From positions 186,001-250,000 of the forward strand of contig NZ_VRZA01000004.1 in the NCBI RefSeq assembly GCF_008064665.1: DNA of 64,000 bases, in the 5' to 3' direction. Positions within the stretch are counted from its first letter, which is position 1. Every line of letters begins with the position of its first letter. The stretch comes from Parahaliea maris. GTDB lineage: Bacteria; Pseudomonadota; Gammaproteobacteria; Pseudomonadales; Halieaceae. Below the pieces are notes generated by a model. It had not been told where the DNA came from and ran no database searches. It saw nothing but the letters and a program-made list of their open reading frames with translations. Position numbers and translations under genes: made by a program. Shown piece by piece: positions 52,525 through 61,929 of the stretch.

Positions 52525-53979
52525 CTATTTCAGCAGCGATCCCAGCAGGCCGCGGAACAACTGCCGCCCCAGGCTGCTGCCGGCCGCCCGCGCCATGCTT
52601 TTGAAGAACGCCTCCGAGGCACTCTGGCGCCCGGAGCCGCCGCGGGACGAACTCCGCCCGGCACGCTTTTCCAGGTCCGCTTCCTTTTGCCTGGCCAGGG
52701 CCGCGGCAGTGCGTTCGCTGAGTATTTCATGGGCCGAGCGGGGGTCTACCGCTTCGCCATAGCGCTTCAGGTTGGGATCCCGGTCCAGCACCGCCTGTCG
52801 CTCCTCGGCCGTTGCCTTGCCCATGCGCGACTGCGGCGGCCGGATCAACACTCTCTCCACCGGCATCGGTATCCCCTTGTCCTGCAGAGTCGACACCAGC
52901 GCTTCCCCCACGCCCAGTTCACTGATGACCGTGGCGGTGTCGACTCCCGGATTCTCGCGGAAGGACTGGGCGGCAACCCGCACCGCCTTGCGTTCCGCCG
53001 GCGTATAGGCACGCAGGGCGTGCTGCACCCGGTTGCCCAGCTGGGCCAGTACACTGTCGGGGATATCCGCCGGGCTCTGGGTCACGAAGTAGACGCCCAC
53101 CCCCTTGGAGCGGATCAGTCGCACCACCTGTTCGATTTTCTCCAGTAGCGCCTTGGGCGCATCCCGGAACAGCAGGTGTGCCTCGTCGAAGAAAAACACC
53201 AGTACCGGTTGCTCCGGGTCACCCAGTTCCGGGAGGTTTTCAAACAGCTCCGACAATAGCCAGAGCAGGAAGGTGGAGTAGGCTCGCGGGCTGTTGATCA
53301 GCTGGTCGGCTGCCAGCAGGTTGATGACGCCGCGGCCGTCCCGGGTGGTTTGCATGAAGTCGGACAGTTGCAGGGCCGGTTCACCGAAGAAGCTGTTGGC
53401 GCCTTCCCGTTCCAGTACCAGCAGCCGCCGCAGAATGGCGTTCACCGAGGCCACGGGTACGCTGTAATTGGCGCCCATGGCCTTGCGGTTGTCGGCGAGG
53501 TACTGCAGGGTCGAACGCAGGTCGGTGAGATCCACCAGCAGCATGCCCTCCCGGTCGGCGAACTCGAACACCAGGGTCATGACGCCCTCCTGGGTTTCGT
53601 TCAGGTCCAGCAGGCGCGACAGCAACTGGGGGCCCATTTCCGAGATGGTGGCGCGCACCGGGGTGCCCTGTTTCGCGAACAGGTCCCAGAAAGCCACTGG
53701 GTACGCCCGCTGGTGATAGTCGGCAATGCCGATGGAACTCACCCGCTCGTCCACCTTGGGGTGGGGCTTGCCGGCCTGGCACATGCCGGATATGTCACCT
53801 TTCACGTCGGCCAGGAACACCGGAACGCCGAGGTCGGAAAAACCCTCGGCCAGGCATTGCAGGGTGACCGTTTTGCCGGTGCCGGTGGCGCCGGCGACCA
53901 GGCCATGCCGGTTGGCATAACGTGGGTTCAGGTAAACCTTGCCCGCTGCGCTGCCGCCGATGAGAATGCCGTCACTCAT
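52525..53979 (-). CDS. yjgR: HerA-like ATPase (DUF853, YjgR)
   Basis: A 484-residue P-loop ATPase. Walker A is GATGTGKTVTLQ near residue 30, and Walker B is VLVFFFDEAHLLF near 240. The arrangement with a C-terminal Arg/Ser-rich linker and FRGLLGSLLK end matches DUF853 proteins, which are related to the HerA/FtsK group. The role is unknown. MSDGILIGG at 53979 is the preferred start; an upstream Met lacks a ribosome-binding site. An 11-base duplication GGCACTATTTC overlaps its stop codon. Confidence 0.93.
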   Translation of the reverse strand: MSDGILIGGSAAGKVYLNPRYANRHGLVAGATGTGKTVTLQCLAEGFSDLGVPVFLADVKGDISGMCQAGKPHPKVDERVSSIGIADYHQRAYPVAFWDLFAKQGTPVRATISEMGPQLLSRLLDLNETQEGVMTLVFEFADREGMLLVDLTDLRSTLQYLADNRKAMGANYSVPVASVNAILRRLLVLEREGANSFFGEPALQLSDFMQTTRDGRGVINLLAADQLINSPRAYSTFLLWLLSELFENLPELGDPEQPVLVFFFDEAHLLFRDAPKALLEKIEQVVRLIRSKGVGVYFVTQSPADIPDSVLAQLGNRVQHALRAYTPAERKAVRVAAQSFRENPGVDTATVISELGVGEALVSTLQDKGIPMPVERVLIRPPQSRMGKATAEERQAVLDRDPNLKRYGEAVDPRSAHEILSERTAAALARQKEADLEKRAGRSSSRGGSGRQSASEAFFKSMARAAGSSLGRQLFRGLLGSLLK

Positions 53980-54090
53980 ATCCTGTACCTGTCCGTGGAT
54001 CATCCCGTCGAGCCATCATAGGCAGCTTCGCTCGGGCTTGCCAGAGGCGGATCAGGTGCTAATGTAGGAGCAGGTTCAGGGAGTGACTCC

Positions 54091-54999
54091 ATGCGGTGGA
54101 AAGGCGGCAGGCGCAGTAGCAATATCGATGACCGGCGGGGCGAAAGCCCGTCCTACAGCAGCGCGGCCTCTGCGACGCCCTTGCTGCTGCGTTTTCTCCC
54201 TGCGCTGATCCGCAGCAAGGCCGGCCGTACGCTCCTGATCGTCGGTGTGCTGGTGCTGGTGGGCGGGCGCCTGCTGGGCATTGACGTGCTGGGGATGTTC
54301 CTCGGCGGGGGTGTGACCAGCCACAGCAGTGCCCCGGCGACCTTCAGCCAGGAGGAGGAAGAACTGGCGGATTTCACTTCAGTGGTGCTGGCCGATACCG
54401 AGCAGACCTGGCACGAACTGTTCGCCGGGCTCGGGCGCGCCTATCGCGAGCCCACGCTGGTGCTGTTCTCAGGCAGGGTGAATTCCGCCTGCGGCATGGC
54501 CACAGCCGCGGTGGGGCCGTTCTACTGCCCGGGCGACCAGCAGCTCTACATCGACCTTTCTTTCTTCAATGACCTCAGGACCCGTCACGGCGCCCCGGGT
54601 GATTTCGCCCAGGCCTATGTGATCGCCCACGAAGTCGGCCACCATGTGCAGACCCTGCTCGGTATCAGCCAGCAGGTTCGCGCTGCCGGCCGTGGCCGCA
54701 GCGAAGCCGAGGTCAACGCGCTGTCGGTGCGTCAGGAGTTACAGGCGGACTGCTTCGCCGGCCTCTGGGGCCACGCCGCAGACACCCAGCGCCAGTTACT
54801 GGACAGCGGCGACCTGGAGGAAGCCCTGCGGGCGGCGACGGCCATTGGCGATGACCGCCTGCAGCGGGAGGCGGGGCGCCAGGTGGTGCCGGACAGCTTT
54901 ACCCACGGTACCTCGGAACAGCGGGTGCGCTGGTTCCGCACCGGTTTCGAATCCGGTGACCTGGACGCCTGCGACACCTTCTCCAGCGCGAAACTCTAG
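54091..54999 (+). CDS. ypfJ: Neutral zinc metallopeptidase (YpfJ family)
   Basis: A 302-residue membrane-anchored metalloprotease. Residues about 1-25 are charged (MRWKGGRRSSNIDDRRG), a transmembrane helix lies near 45-75, and the zinc site is His180-Glu-x-x-His184 in IAHEVGHHVQ. SACGMATAAVGPFYCPGDQQ precedes it and is characteristic of the family. The stop shares the palindrome CTAG with the stop of the convergent WS/DGAT gene. Confidence 0.93.
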   Translation: MRWKGGRRSSNIDDRRGESPSYSSAASATPLLLRFLPALIRSKAGRTLLIVGVLVLVGGRLLGIDVLGMFLGGGVTSHSSAPATFSQEEEELADFTSVVLADTEQTWHELFAGLGRAYREPTLVLFSGRVNSACGMATAAVGPFYCPGDQQLYIDLSFFNDLRTRHGAPGDFAQAYVIAHEVGHHVQTLLGISQQVRAAGRGRSEAEVNALSVRQELQADCFAGLWGHAADTQRQLLDSGDLEEALRAATAIGDDRLQREAGRQVVPDSFTHGTSEQRVRWFRTGFESGDLDACDTFSSAKL

Positions 55000-56504
55000 G
55001 CGCTGGCCGCTTTTTTCTTCCTGGCCACAGGTTTCTTCCGGGATACGGTTTTCTTCCTTGATACCGGGGCTTTTTTCCGCTGGCTGCCACCGGGCACCAG
55101 GCCCGCCATTTCCTCCAGTTCCTGCAGCGCATCTTCCAGGTGGTCGATAAGCCGTTGCACCTGGGGCATGGAGCGGCGGCAGGCCACAATACCGAAGTGC
55201 AACTTGTTGTTGTAACTGACCAGGGTGATGTTCATGGCAAAGCCGTCGAAGACGATGGACGCCGGGTACATGCCGTCTACGCTGGCACCGTTCCAGTACA
55301 GTTGCTCCCGGGGGCCGGGGACATTGGAGATCACTGTGCTGAAGGCGGGGAAGCGGGACGCCAGCCCCAGCACCGAGGTCAGCAGGGCGGGTACCTGGGT
55401 GATCTGCATGAACAGCATGGCCTCGCGGCGGGAGAGGCTCTGGACCAGCGATTTACCGGCCTGCATCGATTCCTGGGTGCGCCGCAGGCGCGCTTCCGGA
55501 TCGTCGAGGTTGGTGGCGAGGTCGGCGACGATAAAGCCGACGGCGTTGGATGAATCCAGGTCGCCTTCTTCCCGTAGGGAAACAGGGGTCATGGCTTTCA
55601 GGGAATGCTTTGGCAGCTCATCCTGGGATATCAGGTAGCGCCGCAGGGCGCCGCCACACATGGCCAGCACAATGTCGTTGACGGTGCCGTTGGCCGCCTT
55701 GCAGACCGCGCGAACGCGGTCGAAGTCCCAGCTTTGGGCGACAAACCGGCGCGCCCCGGTGACATTGGTGTTCATCGAGGTGTGGGGCACGTGGTGCCAC
55801 GGCACCGCCAGGCCCTCGCCGCGGCCAATGAAAGCGCCGCCAAAACGGCGCAGGGCGCCCAGTAGGTGGGCCGTGGTGTCAAACTGCTCCCGCAGCACCT
55901 CCGAGACATTGCGCAGCTCCGCTCCCCGGGGCACGACCCGGGCCTGCTTCTGTGCGCGGTAACGGGCCTTGTACTCCTCGTAGGCGGCCAGGGAAAAGGG
56001 CGAACGCTCGGACCGGTCGGACTTTTTCGTGGAGTACATGGCATTGGCCATGTGCATGGCGCCGGCGCCATCGGTCGCGGCGTGATGCATTTTGGTGTAC
56101 AGGGCGAACTGGCGATTCTGCAGCCCCTCGATCAGGTAGCTCTCCCACAGGGGCCGGTTGCGGTCCAGCAGCATGCCGTGCAGCCGGGAAATCAGTACGA
56201 ACAGTTCGCGGAACCTGCCCGGCTGGGGCAGTGCCGAGTGCCGTACGTGGTAATCGATGTCGAAGTTGCGGTCCTTTTCCCAGTACAGCGGCCCGAGCGC
56301 GCCGGCCCGGCCGTGGGCGACGTAATCGCCAAAGGGTTTGCGGTAGGGCTCATCGGTTCGCAACACCTCCAGGCACTGGCCGAGGAATTCGGTTGCCTCG
56401 GCGCCGTCGGGCAGGGTGAACAGGTGCAGCCCGCCCACATGCATGGGGGTCTGGCGTTTTTCCATGTAAAGGAAACCGGCGTCAGCCAGGTCAATTCTGC
56501 GCAT
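54996..56504 (-). CDS. Wax ester synthase / diacylglycerol acyltransferase (WS/DGAT)
   Basis: A 502-residue acyltransferase that joins an acyl-CoA to a fatty alcohol or diacylglycerol, forming storage lipid. The HHxxxDG motif is HHAATDG at about residue 140, and the C-terminal domain has VISNVPGPREQLYWNGA. ATG 56504 follows AAGGA; an earlier TTG is less likely. The last 30 residues contain four SRKK/ARKK-type basic repeats and are unusual for the family. It converges on ypfJ with shared stops. Confidence 0.92.
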   Translation of the reverse strand: MRRIDLADAGFLYMEKRQTPMHVGGLHLFTLPDGAEATEFLGQCLEVLRTDEPYRKPFGDYVAHGRAGALGPLYWEKDRNFDIDYHVRHSALPQPGRFRELFVLISRLHGMLLDRNRPLWESYLIEGLQNRQFALYTKMHHAATDGAGAMHMANAMYSTKKSDRSERSPFSLAAYEEYKARYRAQKQARVVPRGAELRNVSEVLREQFDTTAHLLGALRRFGGAFIGRGEGLAVPWHHVPHTSMNTNVTGARRFVAQSWDFDRVRAVCKAANGTVNDIVLAMCGGALRRYLISQDELPKHSLKAMTPVSLREEGDLDSSNAVGFIVADLATNLDDPEARLRRTQESMQAGKSLVQSLSRREAMLFMQITQVPALLTSVLGLASRFPAFSTVISNVPGPREQLYWNGASVDGMYPASIVFDGFAMNITLVSYNNKLHFGIVACRRSMPQVQRLIDHLEDALQELEEMAGLVPGGSQRKKAPVSRKKTVSRKKPVARKKKAASA

Positions 56505-56627
56505 AGCTTTTATCCTTATCAATCGCTATCTATACCCCTACAATAGTCCGGGACTTGCCTTGGGAACAGCAACCAGGCGACATTCTTGCCCAGTGGCCCT
56601 CCCTCAACTGCTTATCCGGAGCTATCG

Positions 56628-58019
56628 ATGAAGCGTATTTCCTGCCTGTTCGGCGCACTGTTCCCCCTGCTGGCCCACGCTGCCGACCCGGTACTGTCCG
56701 AGCACGCCAGCCGCACCCTGGATATCTACCGCAGTATCGTCGAGGTGGACACCTCCAAGGCAAAGGGCAATACCCTGGCGGTGGCGAACTACCTGGCGGA
56801 CCAGTTGCAGGACGCCGGGTTTGCCGAAGCCGACGTGAAGGTGATTCCCAAAGGGCCCTTTGCCGCCCTGGTGGCTCGCTATCCCGGTGCCGCCGACAGC
56901 AAGCTGGCCCCCATCCTGTTTCTCGGGCATATGGATGTGGTGGAAGCCCTGGCCAGTGACTGGGAGCGCCCGCCCTTCGAACTGACCGAGGACGACAAGT
57001 ACTTCTATGCCCGCGGCACCATCGACAACAAATTCGGCGTCGCCCAGCTAACGTCAACCTTTATCCGCCTGCGCAAGGAGGGCTTCGAGCCCAATCGCGA
57101 CCTCTACCTGGTGTTTTCCGGGGACGAGGAGAGCGGCATGACGACTACGCGCATGCTGGCCTACGAGACACCTGAACTGGCGCGCGCAGAGTACGCGCTC
57201 AACTCGGATGCCGGCGGCGGCGACCTGGACAAGCAGGGCAGGGCCCTGGTCTACACCGTCCAGGCGGCCGAGAAAACCTACGCTACCTGGGAACTCACTG
57301 CCCTGAATCCCGGTGGCCACAGCTCCCGTCCCCGGGCGGACAACGCCATCTTTGACCTGTCCGACGCCATTCGTAATATCCAGGGTTATCGCTTCCCGGT
57401 GCGCTGGAGCGAAATGACCCTGGCGTACTTCCAACAGACCGGTGAAATGATGGGCGGGGAACTGGGCGAGGCCATGACCCGCTTCGCCTACGACCCGAGT
57501 GACGAAGAGGCGGCGGACCGGCTGGCGCGGGAGTCCTCCTATGTCGGCACCACACGCACCACCTGTATCCCCACCATGCTGCGGGCCGGCCACGCCGAGA
57601 ATGCCCTGCCGCAATCGGCCACGGTCACCGTCAACTGCCGTATCTTCCCCGGTGAGTCGGTTAACGATGTGGAGGCGACCCTGCGCCAGGTGGTGGGCAA
57701 CGATGCGATCGAGTTCAACCTGCTCGGTGATCCTACCGCGAGTCCGATTTCAGAATTGCGCGACGACGTGATGGCGGCGGTGGGCAAAGCCGTTCACGCC
57801 CGTTATCCCGACGTGAAACTGCTGGCCTATATGGAGTCCGGCGGTACCGACGGCATGCATTTCCGCAAAGCCGGCATCCCGACCTGGGCGGTGAGCGGTA
57901 TCTTCATGGACCCGGATGAAATGTTTGCCCACGGCCTGAACGAGCGGGTCCCCAAGAAAGCCTTCTTCGGCGCCCTCGACCACTGGAGCACCATTATCCG
58001 TGAACTGACCGGGCCCTAA
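56628..58019 (+). CDS. M20 family metallopeptidase, exported
   Basis: A 463-residue zinc hydrolase with a signal peptide (about residues 1-19, AHA cleavage). The zinc ligands and catalytic residues are in LFLGHMDVVEA, ARGTIDNKFG, SGDEESG and ESGGTDGMHF. A lid/dimerisation domain is inserted near 200-320. It is probably a peptidase or amidohydrolase acting on periplasmic peptides. ATG 56628 follows GGAG. Its stop is two bases from the stop of the convergent CorA gene. Confidence 0.93.
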   Translation: MKRISCLFGALFPLLAHAADPVLSEHASRTLDIYRSIVEVDTSKAKGNTLAVANYLADQLQDAGFAEADVKVIPKGPFAALVARYPGAADSKLAPILFLGHMDVVEALASDWERPPFELTEDDKYFYARGTIDNKFGVAQLTSTFIRLRKEGFEPNRDLYLVFSGDEESGMTTTRMLAYETPELARAEYALNSDAGGGDLDKQGRALVYTVQAAEKTYATWELTALNPGGHSSRPRADNAIFDLSDAIRNIQGYRFPVRWSEMTLAYFQQTGEMMGGELGEAMTRFAYDPSDEEAADRLARESSYVGTTRTTCIPTMLRAGHAENALPQSATVTVNCRIFPGESVNDVEATLRQVVGNDAIEFNLLGDPTASPISELRDDVMAAVGKAVHARYPDVKLLAYMESGGTDGMHFRKAGIPTWAVSGIFMDPDEMFAHGLNERVPKKAFFGALDHWSTIIRELTGP

Positions 58020-58020
58020 G

Positions 58021-58995
58021 CTATAGCCAGCGGATCTTGCGGAACAGCCAGAGCATCGTGCTGGCAACCGCAATCATCACAAACAGCACCACAAAATAGC
58101 CGTAGCGCAGGTGCAGTTCCGGCATGTTCTCGAAGTTCATGCCGTACAGGCCGGCGAGAAAGCTCAGTGGTACGAAGATGGCGGTGATGATAGTCAGCAC
58201 CTTCATGGTGTTGTTGAGCTGGTGCGAGGTAAGCGAGATATAACCCTCCACCAGGTCGCCGCAGATTTCGTAGTACATGTTGCACAGGCTGTAGAGCCGC
58301 TCGCAGCGGTCGTAGAGATCCCGCCGCAGGTGGTGGGTGGCGTCGTCGGGGTCGCCTTCGCCCAGGTGCGGCGTGCCATGGTGAAGCAACTGCTCGGTCA
58401 TGACCTGGTGGTAGTTGAAAATCCGCCGCAACTTGCGCAGGCGCGAGCGGTAGCCCACCAGCTCGCGCATGGTGCTGTCGGACTCCCCGGTCAGCAGTGA
58501 GTCCTCCAGTCCGCTGAGCTCATCCTCAAACTGCAGGATCTTGTCCAGATAGCGGCCGCTGGCGAAATGCAGTATCCGCAGGGCGAGCTCCGCCGGGTCT
58601 GCCAGGGAGCGCCGCTCGGGCGCCTCCTGCCAGAAATGGTTGACGCTCACCGACAGCCCGCGGTGCACCGAGATCAGGTAGTTGTCGCCCACCCACAGGC
58701 CCACCTGTTGCGGCACCAGGTTGAGGTTGTCGTCGATCCGGGCGATCCCGCGAAACAGGATGAAGGTATTGTCGGCGAAGCTCTCGATCTTGGGGGGGTG
58801 GCGCAGGCGGTTGCTGTCGGTAATCGCCAGTTCCGAACAGCCGAGCGACAGCAGTAACTCCTTGCGCTCGGGGGATATGTCGCCCTCCAGGTCGAGCCAC
58901 AGGAAGGCGCCCTCTGTGTCGCGCCAGCGCTCTACCAGTTCCAGCTCACCGCATTCCTGCTGACCGTCCGTCGACAGCAACTTGGCTCGTATCAT
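58021..58995 (-). CDS. CorA-like divalent metal transporter (ZntB-type)
   Basis: A 324-residue transporter with a large cytoplasmic domain and two C-terminal helices. The pore motif GMN is in LYGMNFENMPEL. The lack of the longer Mg-selective signature and the N-terminal LVERWRDTEGAFLWLDLEGD suit the ZntB/CorA group, which carries Mg or Zn. The start codon is close to that of the divergent MscS gene. Confidence 0.92.
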   Translation of the reverse strand: MIRAKLLSTDGQQECGELELVERWRDTEGAFLWLDLEGDISPERKELLLSLGCSELAITDSNRLRHPPKIESFADNTFILFRGIARIDDNLNLVPQQVGLWVGDNYLISVHRGLSVSVNHFWQEAPERRSLADPAELALRILHFASGRYLDKILQFEDELSGLEDSLLTGESDSTMRELVGYRSRLRKLRRIFNYHQVMTEQLLHHGTPHLGEGDPDDATHHLRRDLYDRCERLYSLCNMYYEICGDLVEGYISLTSHQLNNTMKVLTIITAIFVPLSFLAGLYGMNFENMPELHLRYGYFVVLFVMIAVASTMLWLFRKIRWL

Positions 58996-59081
58996 CTCCA
59001 GGCTCCACCAGGGGCACAGTCGAATTGATCAACCGTGCCTTGACCACTACCATTCGGGTTAACGCTGCGTTGGATAATAGC

Positions 59082-59936
59082 ATGGAAGAAATCGACAGCA
59101 TTCTCCACACCCCGCTGATTGTCTTCGGCGAGGTCACCATCGACCTGGCCAAGATCTTTACCGTACTGGCCTTCATTCTGGCCGGTTTCACCGTCATTCT
59201 GTGGAGCGCGCGTGTCCTTCGCTCCAGCCTGGGCCGGCGCGGCACCGACCCCAATGCGGTGCAACTGGTGATCCGCGCCTACCAGATTGTCGGTCTGGTC
59301 ATCCTGGGTCTGGTGACCCTTGATCTGCTGGGTGTACCGCTAACGGCCTTTGCCTTTGTCTCCGGTGCCGTGGCCATCGGTATTGGCTTCGGTGCCCAGA
59401 ACATCATCAACAATTTCATCAGCGGCTGGATTCTCATGTGGGAGCGGCCGATCAAGATCGGCGACTTCCTCGAGATCGACGACGTGCGCGGCACCGTGGA
59501 GGCGATCAATACCCGCTCGACCCGCATTCGCCGGGTGGATGGTGTGCACCTGCTGATCCCCAACAGCCAGTTGCTGGAAAACACCGTGACCAACTGGACC
59601 CTGGTGGATTCCCTGGTGCGCACGGCGGTGCGGGTAGGGGTGGCCTACGGTTCCGATGTCCGTTTGACCGAGCGCCTGATCCGGCAGGCGGCGGAGGATC
59701 ACCCCGACGTGCTCAAGGAGCCAGAGGCGATGGTGATCTTCGACGATTTCGGCGACAGCGCCCTGGTGTTCGAGCTCAACGTGTGGATTCACTCCAGCAC
59801 CGAGCGTGGCCTGCGGGTGATCCGCAGTGACCTGCGCTTCCGCATCGACGCGCTGTTTCGCGAGCACGACGTGGTCATTTCCTTCCCGCAACAGGACGTC
59901 CACCTCGACGGCGAGCTGCGCCTGTTGCGCGACTGA
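59082..59936 (+). CDS. Small-conductance mechanosensitive channel (MscS family)
   Basis: A 284-residue channel that opens under membrane tension to release solutes. Three N-terminal helices are followed by the pore-lining region ASGAVAIGIGFGAQNIINNF-type (VAIGIGFGAQNIINNFISGW) and the soluble vestibule with EIDDVRGTVEAINTRSTRIR. The start was set at ATG 59082 (MEEIDSILHTPL), similar to relatives; a TTG 19 codons earlier is possible. It is divergent from the CorA-like gene. Confidence 0.93.
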   Translation: MEEIDSILHTPLIVFGEVTIDLAKIFTVLAFILAGFTVILWSARVLRSSLGRRGTDPNAVQLVIRAYQIVGLVILGLVTLDLLGVPLTAFAFVSGAVAIGIGFGAQNIINNFISGWILMWERPIKIGDFLEIDDVRGTVEAINTRSTRIRRVDGVHLLIPNSQLLENTVTNWTLVDSLVRTAVRVGVAYGSDVRLTERLIRQAAEDHPDVLKEPEAMVIFDDFGDSALVFELNVWIHSSTERGLRVIRSDLRFRIDALFREHDVVISFPQQDVHLDGELRLLRD

Positions 59937-60005
59937 GGCCCGCTGGCAGCCTTCTTCAGGCCCGCTGGCAGCCTTGGCAAGCTGGACTATACTCTGCCAG
60001 CGGCC
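59937..60005. repeat. Two direct copies and one inverted copy of a 17-base element
   Basis: GGCCCGCTGGCAGCCTT occurs at 59937-59953 and 59959-59975. CTGCCAGCGGCC at 59994-60005 is its near-perfect reverse complement. One copy could pair with either direct copy, giving alternative hairpins just after the MscS gene. Confidence 0.85.
59965..59993 (+). promoter_or_regulatory. Candidate promoter of the following gene
   Basis: CTGGCA, a 17-base spacer and TATACT (5 of 6) lie inside the repeat region, about 150 bases before the ATG at 60147. Confidence 0.35.
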
Positions 60006-60146
60006 GGTGAATTTGTGACCCGCTGCTCAACTCCGCGCGCCTCGTCTTGCGTTGGCGGGCGGGCGCCATACTCTGGACCTTTCGACCGAGGGGACGGATT
60101 CCCCCGGCAGCCTGTCACTGGCTAACGCGCTCAGGGAGGAGCCCAC

Positions 60147-60881
60147 ATGCCCCAACCCACCAGACTCGCCTTTCACTACGAACTCCTGGGCCAGCTCGGT
60201 CTGCCTCCCGCCTCTGAGCTACTCGACGATCACGGTGCGGTGCCCTGCGCCGGGCTGGAAGACAGCGTCGGCGCCACCTCGCCGCCGGCAATGCTCTATG
60301 AACTCCAGTGCAGCAGTGCCAGGCGCCACAGCGACTGGCTCGCCATGGAGTACAGCATGCAGCGCCTGCTGGAACAGCTGGGTGGGGTACCCCCCTATGG
60401 CCGCTCGGTGGACCAGGGTGTCGCCCCGGTACGCAGTGCCCGCAACGAGGCCTGGTGGCTGGAATTGGGCCCGGTGGATTTCGACGACGACGTGATTACC
60501 CTGGAGCGCGAGGGCTATATGCTCGGGGCGCTGGCGGCCACCGAGGAGGGGCGCCTCAGGCTGACCGCCTACCGGCCACTGGACGCCCGCAGCCTGTCAT
60601 TGCTGGTCGAGCTCGCAGCCCACCCCCATCCCCGTCTCGGGGTCGCCATGCGCGAAACCAACTGGTTGCTGGCGGTGGACAAGGCGGCGGAACTCGATCA
60701 CTTCCTGGCGGCTGAGCAGGGCGAGGCCTACCTGGCACACTGGCCCGGTGGCCTCGGTGAAAGCGGTGGCGCCGAAGCGCCCTGGCAGGCGCCCCTGGCC
60801 GCCATGCTGGTGGAGGTCCAGCTGCAGGTTTTCCAGCATTTCAGCGCGCTGGCAGCCGGGGAGGGCGACGCCGCGTCGTAG
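60147..60881 (+). CDS. Hypothetical protein
   Basis: A 244-residue soluble, acidic protein with no signal peptide or membrane helix. The beginning MPQPTRLAFHYELLGQLGLP and the middle EAWWLELGPVDFDDDVITLE are not recognised. GGGAGGAGC precedes the ATG. It lies 53 bases upstream of the quinone reductase, but a separate GGAGAG site marks that gene, so the two may or may not share a transcript. Confidence 0.75.
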   Translation: MPQPTRLAFHYELLGQLGLPPASELLDDHGAVPCAGLEDSVGATSPPAMLYELQCSSARRHSDWLAMEYSMQRLLEQLGGVPPYGRSVDQGVAPVRSARNEAWWLELGPVDFDDDVITLEREGYMLGALAATEEGRLRLTAYRPLDARSLSLLVELAAHPHPRLGVAMRETNWLLAVDKAAELDHFLAAEQGEAYLAHWPGGLGESGGAEAPWQAPLAAMLVEVQLQVFQHFSALAAGEGDAAS

Positions 60882-60933
60882 TCCCTGCCCGGGCTGTGCC
60901 AGAATAGGCGCTTTTCCGCTGGAGAGAAGTGCC

Positions 60934-61929
60934 ATGTCCCCCAACACCATGCTCTGTGTCGAAATCAGCCAGCCCGGCGACCCCGAGGTGCTGGTACCGG
61001 CGAGCCGGCCGCTGCCCGTGCCGGCTGTGGGCGAACTGCTGATTGAAGTGGCCGCGGCGGGGGTCAACCGCCCCGATGTGATGCAACGCCGCGGCCTCTA
61101 CCCGCCACCGCCCGGCGCCTCCGACCTGCCCGGGCTGGAAGTAGCGGGCCGCGTGGCAGCGCTGGGCGAAGGCGTGACGGGATGGCAGGTCGGTGACGCC
61201 GTCTGTGCCCTCACCAATGGCGGCGGCTACGCGGCTTACACTGTGGCGCCCGCGGGCCAGTGCCTGCCGATACCCGATGGCCTGAGCGCCGTGGAGGCCG
61301 CCAGCCTGCCGGAAACCTGTTTTACCGTGTGGACCAACGTGTTCGAACGCGCCGCCCTCAAGGCAGGCGAGACGCTGCTGGTGCACGGCGGCAGCTCTGG
61401 CATTGGTATTACCGCCATCCAGATGGCGAAGGCCCTGGGCGCGCGGGTGTTTGCCACCGCGGGGAGTGACGAGAAATGCCGCGCCTGCGAGGCCCTGGGC
61501 GCGGAACTGGCAGTGAACTACCGGGAGCAGGATTTCGTTGACGTGCTGCGGGAGGCCACCGGGGGCGAGGGGGTCGATGTGATCCTCGACATGGTCGGGG
61601 GCGACTATGTCAGCCGCAACCTGAGCCTGGCGGCGATGGACGGGCGCATCGTCAATATCGCCTTCCAGCAGGGCTTCCAGACGGAGGTGAATTTTGTGCC
61701 CATGCTGGTCAAGCGCCTGACCCTGACGGCATCTACCCTGCGCCCCCGCACGGCTGACGACAAGGCCGCCATCGCCGCGGCCCTGCGCGAGTCTGTCTGG
61801 CCCCTTTATGCCGCTGGCGAGGTGCGGCCGGTAATAGCGGCGACGTTCCCGCTGGAGCAGGCTGCAGCGGCGCACCAGCTCATGGAGAGCAGCCAGCACA
61901 TCGGCAAGATCGTCCTGACGCTGTCCTAG
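60934..61929 (+). CDS. PIG3-type NAD(P)H quinone oxidoreductase
   Basis: A 331-residue zinc-free medium-chain reductase. AGVNRPDVMQRRGLYPPPPG is typical of PIG3/quinone oxidoreductases, and the cofactor motif is VHGGSSGIGITAIQMAK. PIG3 reduces quinones to radicals or electrophiles using NADPH. ATG 60934 follows GGAGAG. Its stop TAG shares the CTAG palindrome with the stop of the convergent ykvA-like gene. Confidence 0.93.
   Translation: MSPNTMLCVEISQPGDPEVLVPASRPLPVPAVGELLIEVAAAGVNRPDVMQRRGLYPPPPGASDLPGLEVAGRVAALGEGVTGWQVGDAVCALTNGGGYAAYTVAPAGQCLPIPDGLSAVEAASLPETCFTVWTNVFERAALKAGETLLVHGGSSGIGITAIQMAKALGARVFATAGSDEKCRACEALGAELAVNYREQDFVDVLREATGGEGVDVILDMVGGDYVSRNLSLAAMDGRIVNIAFQQGFQTEVNFVPMLVKRLTLTASTLRPRTADDKAAIAAALRESVWPLYAAGEVRPVIAATFPLEQAAAAHQLMESSQHIGKIVLTLS

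Noticed and set aside
52511-52531. Repeat GGCACTATTTC as a regulatory element
   Set aside because: It is a simple 11-base duplication around the yjgR stop codon with no symmetry or promoter nearby.
60047-60072. Second promoter (TTGCGT ... CATACT) before the 244-residue gene
   Set aside because: The spacer is only 14 bases, too short for sigma-70.
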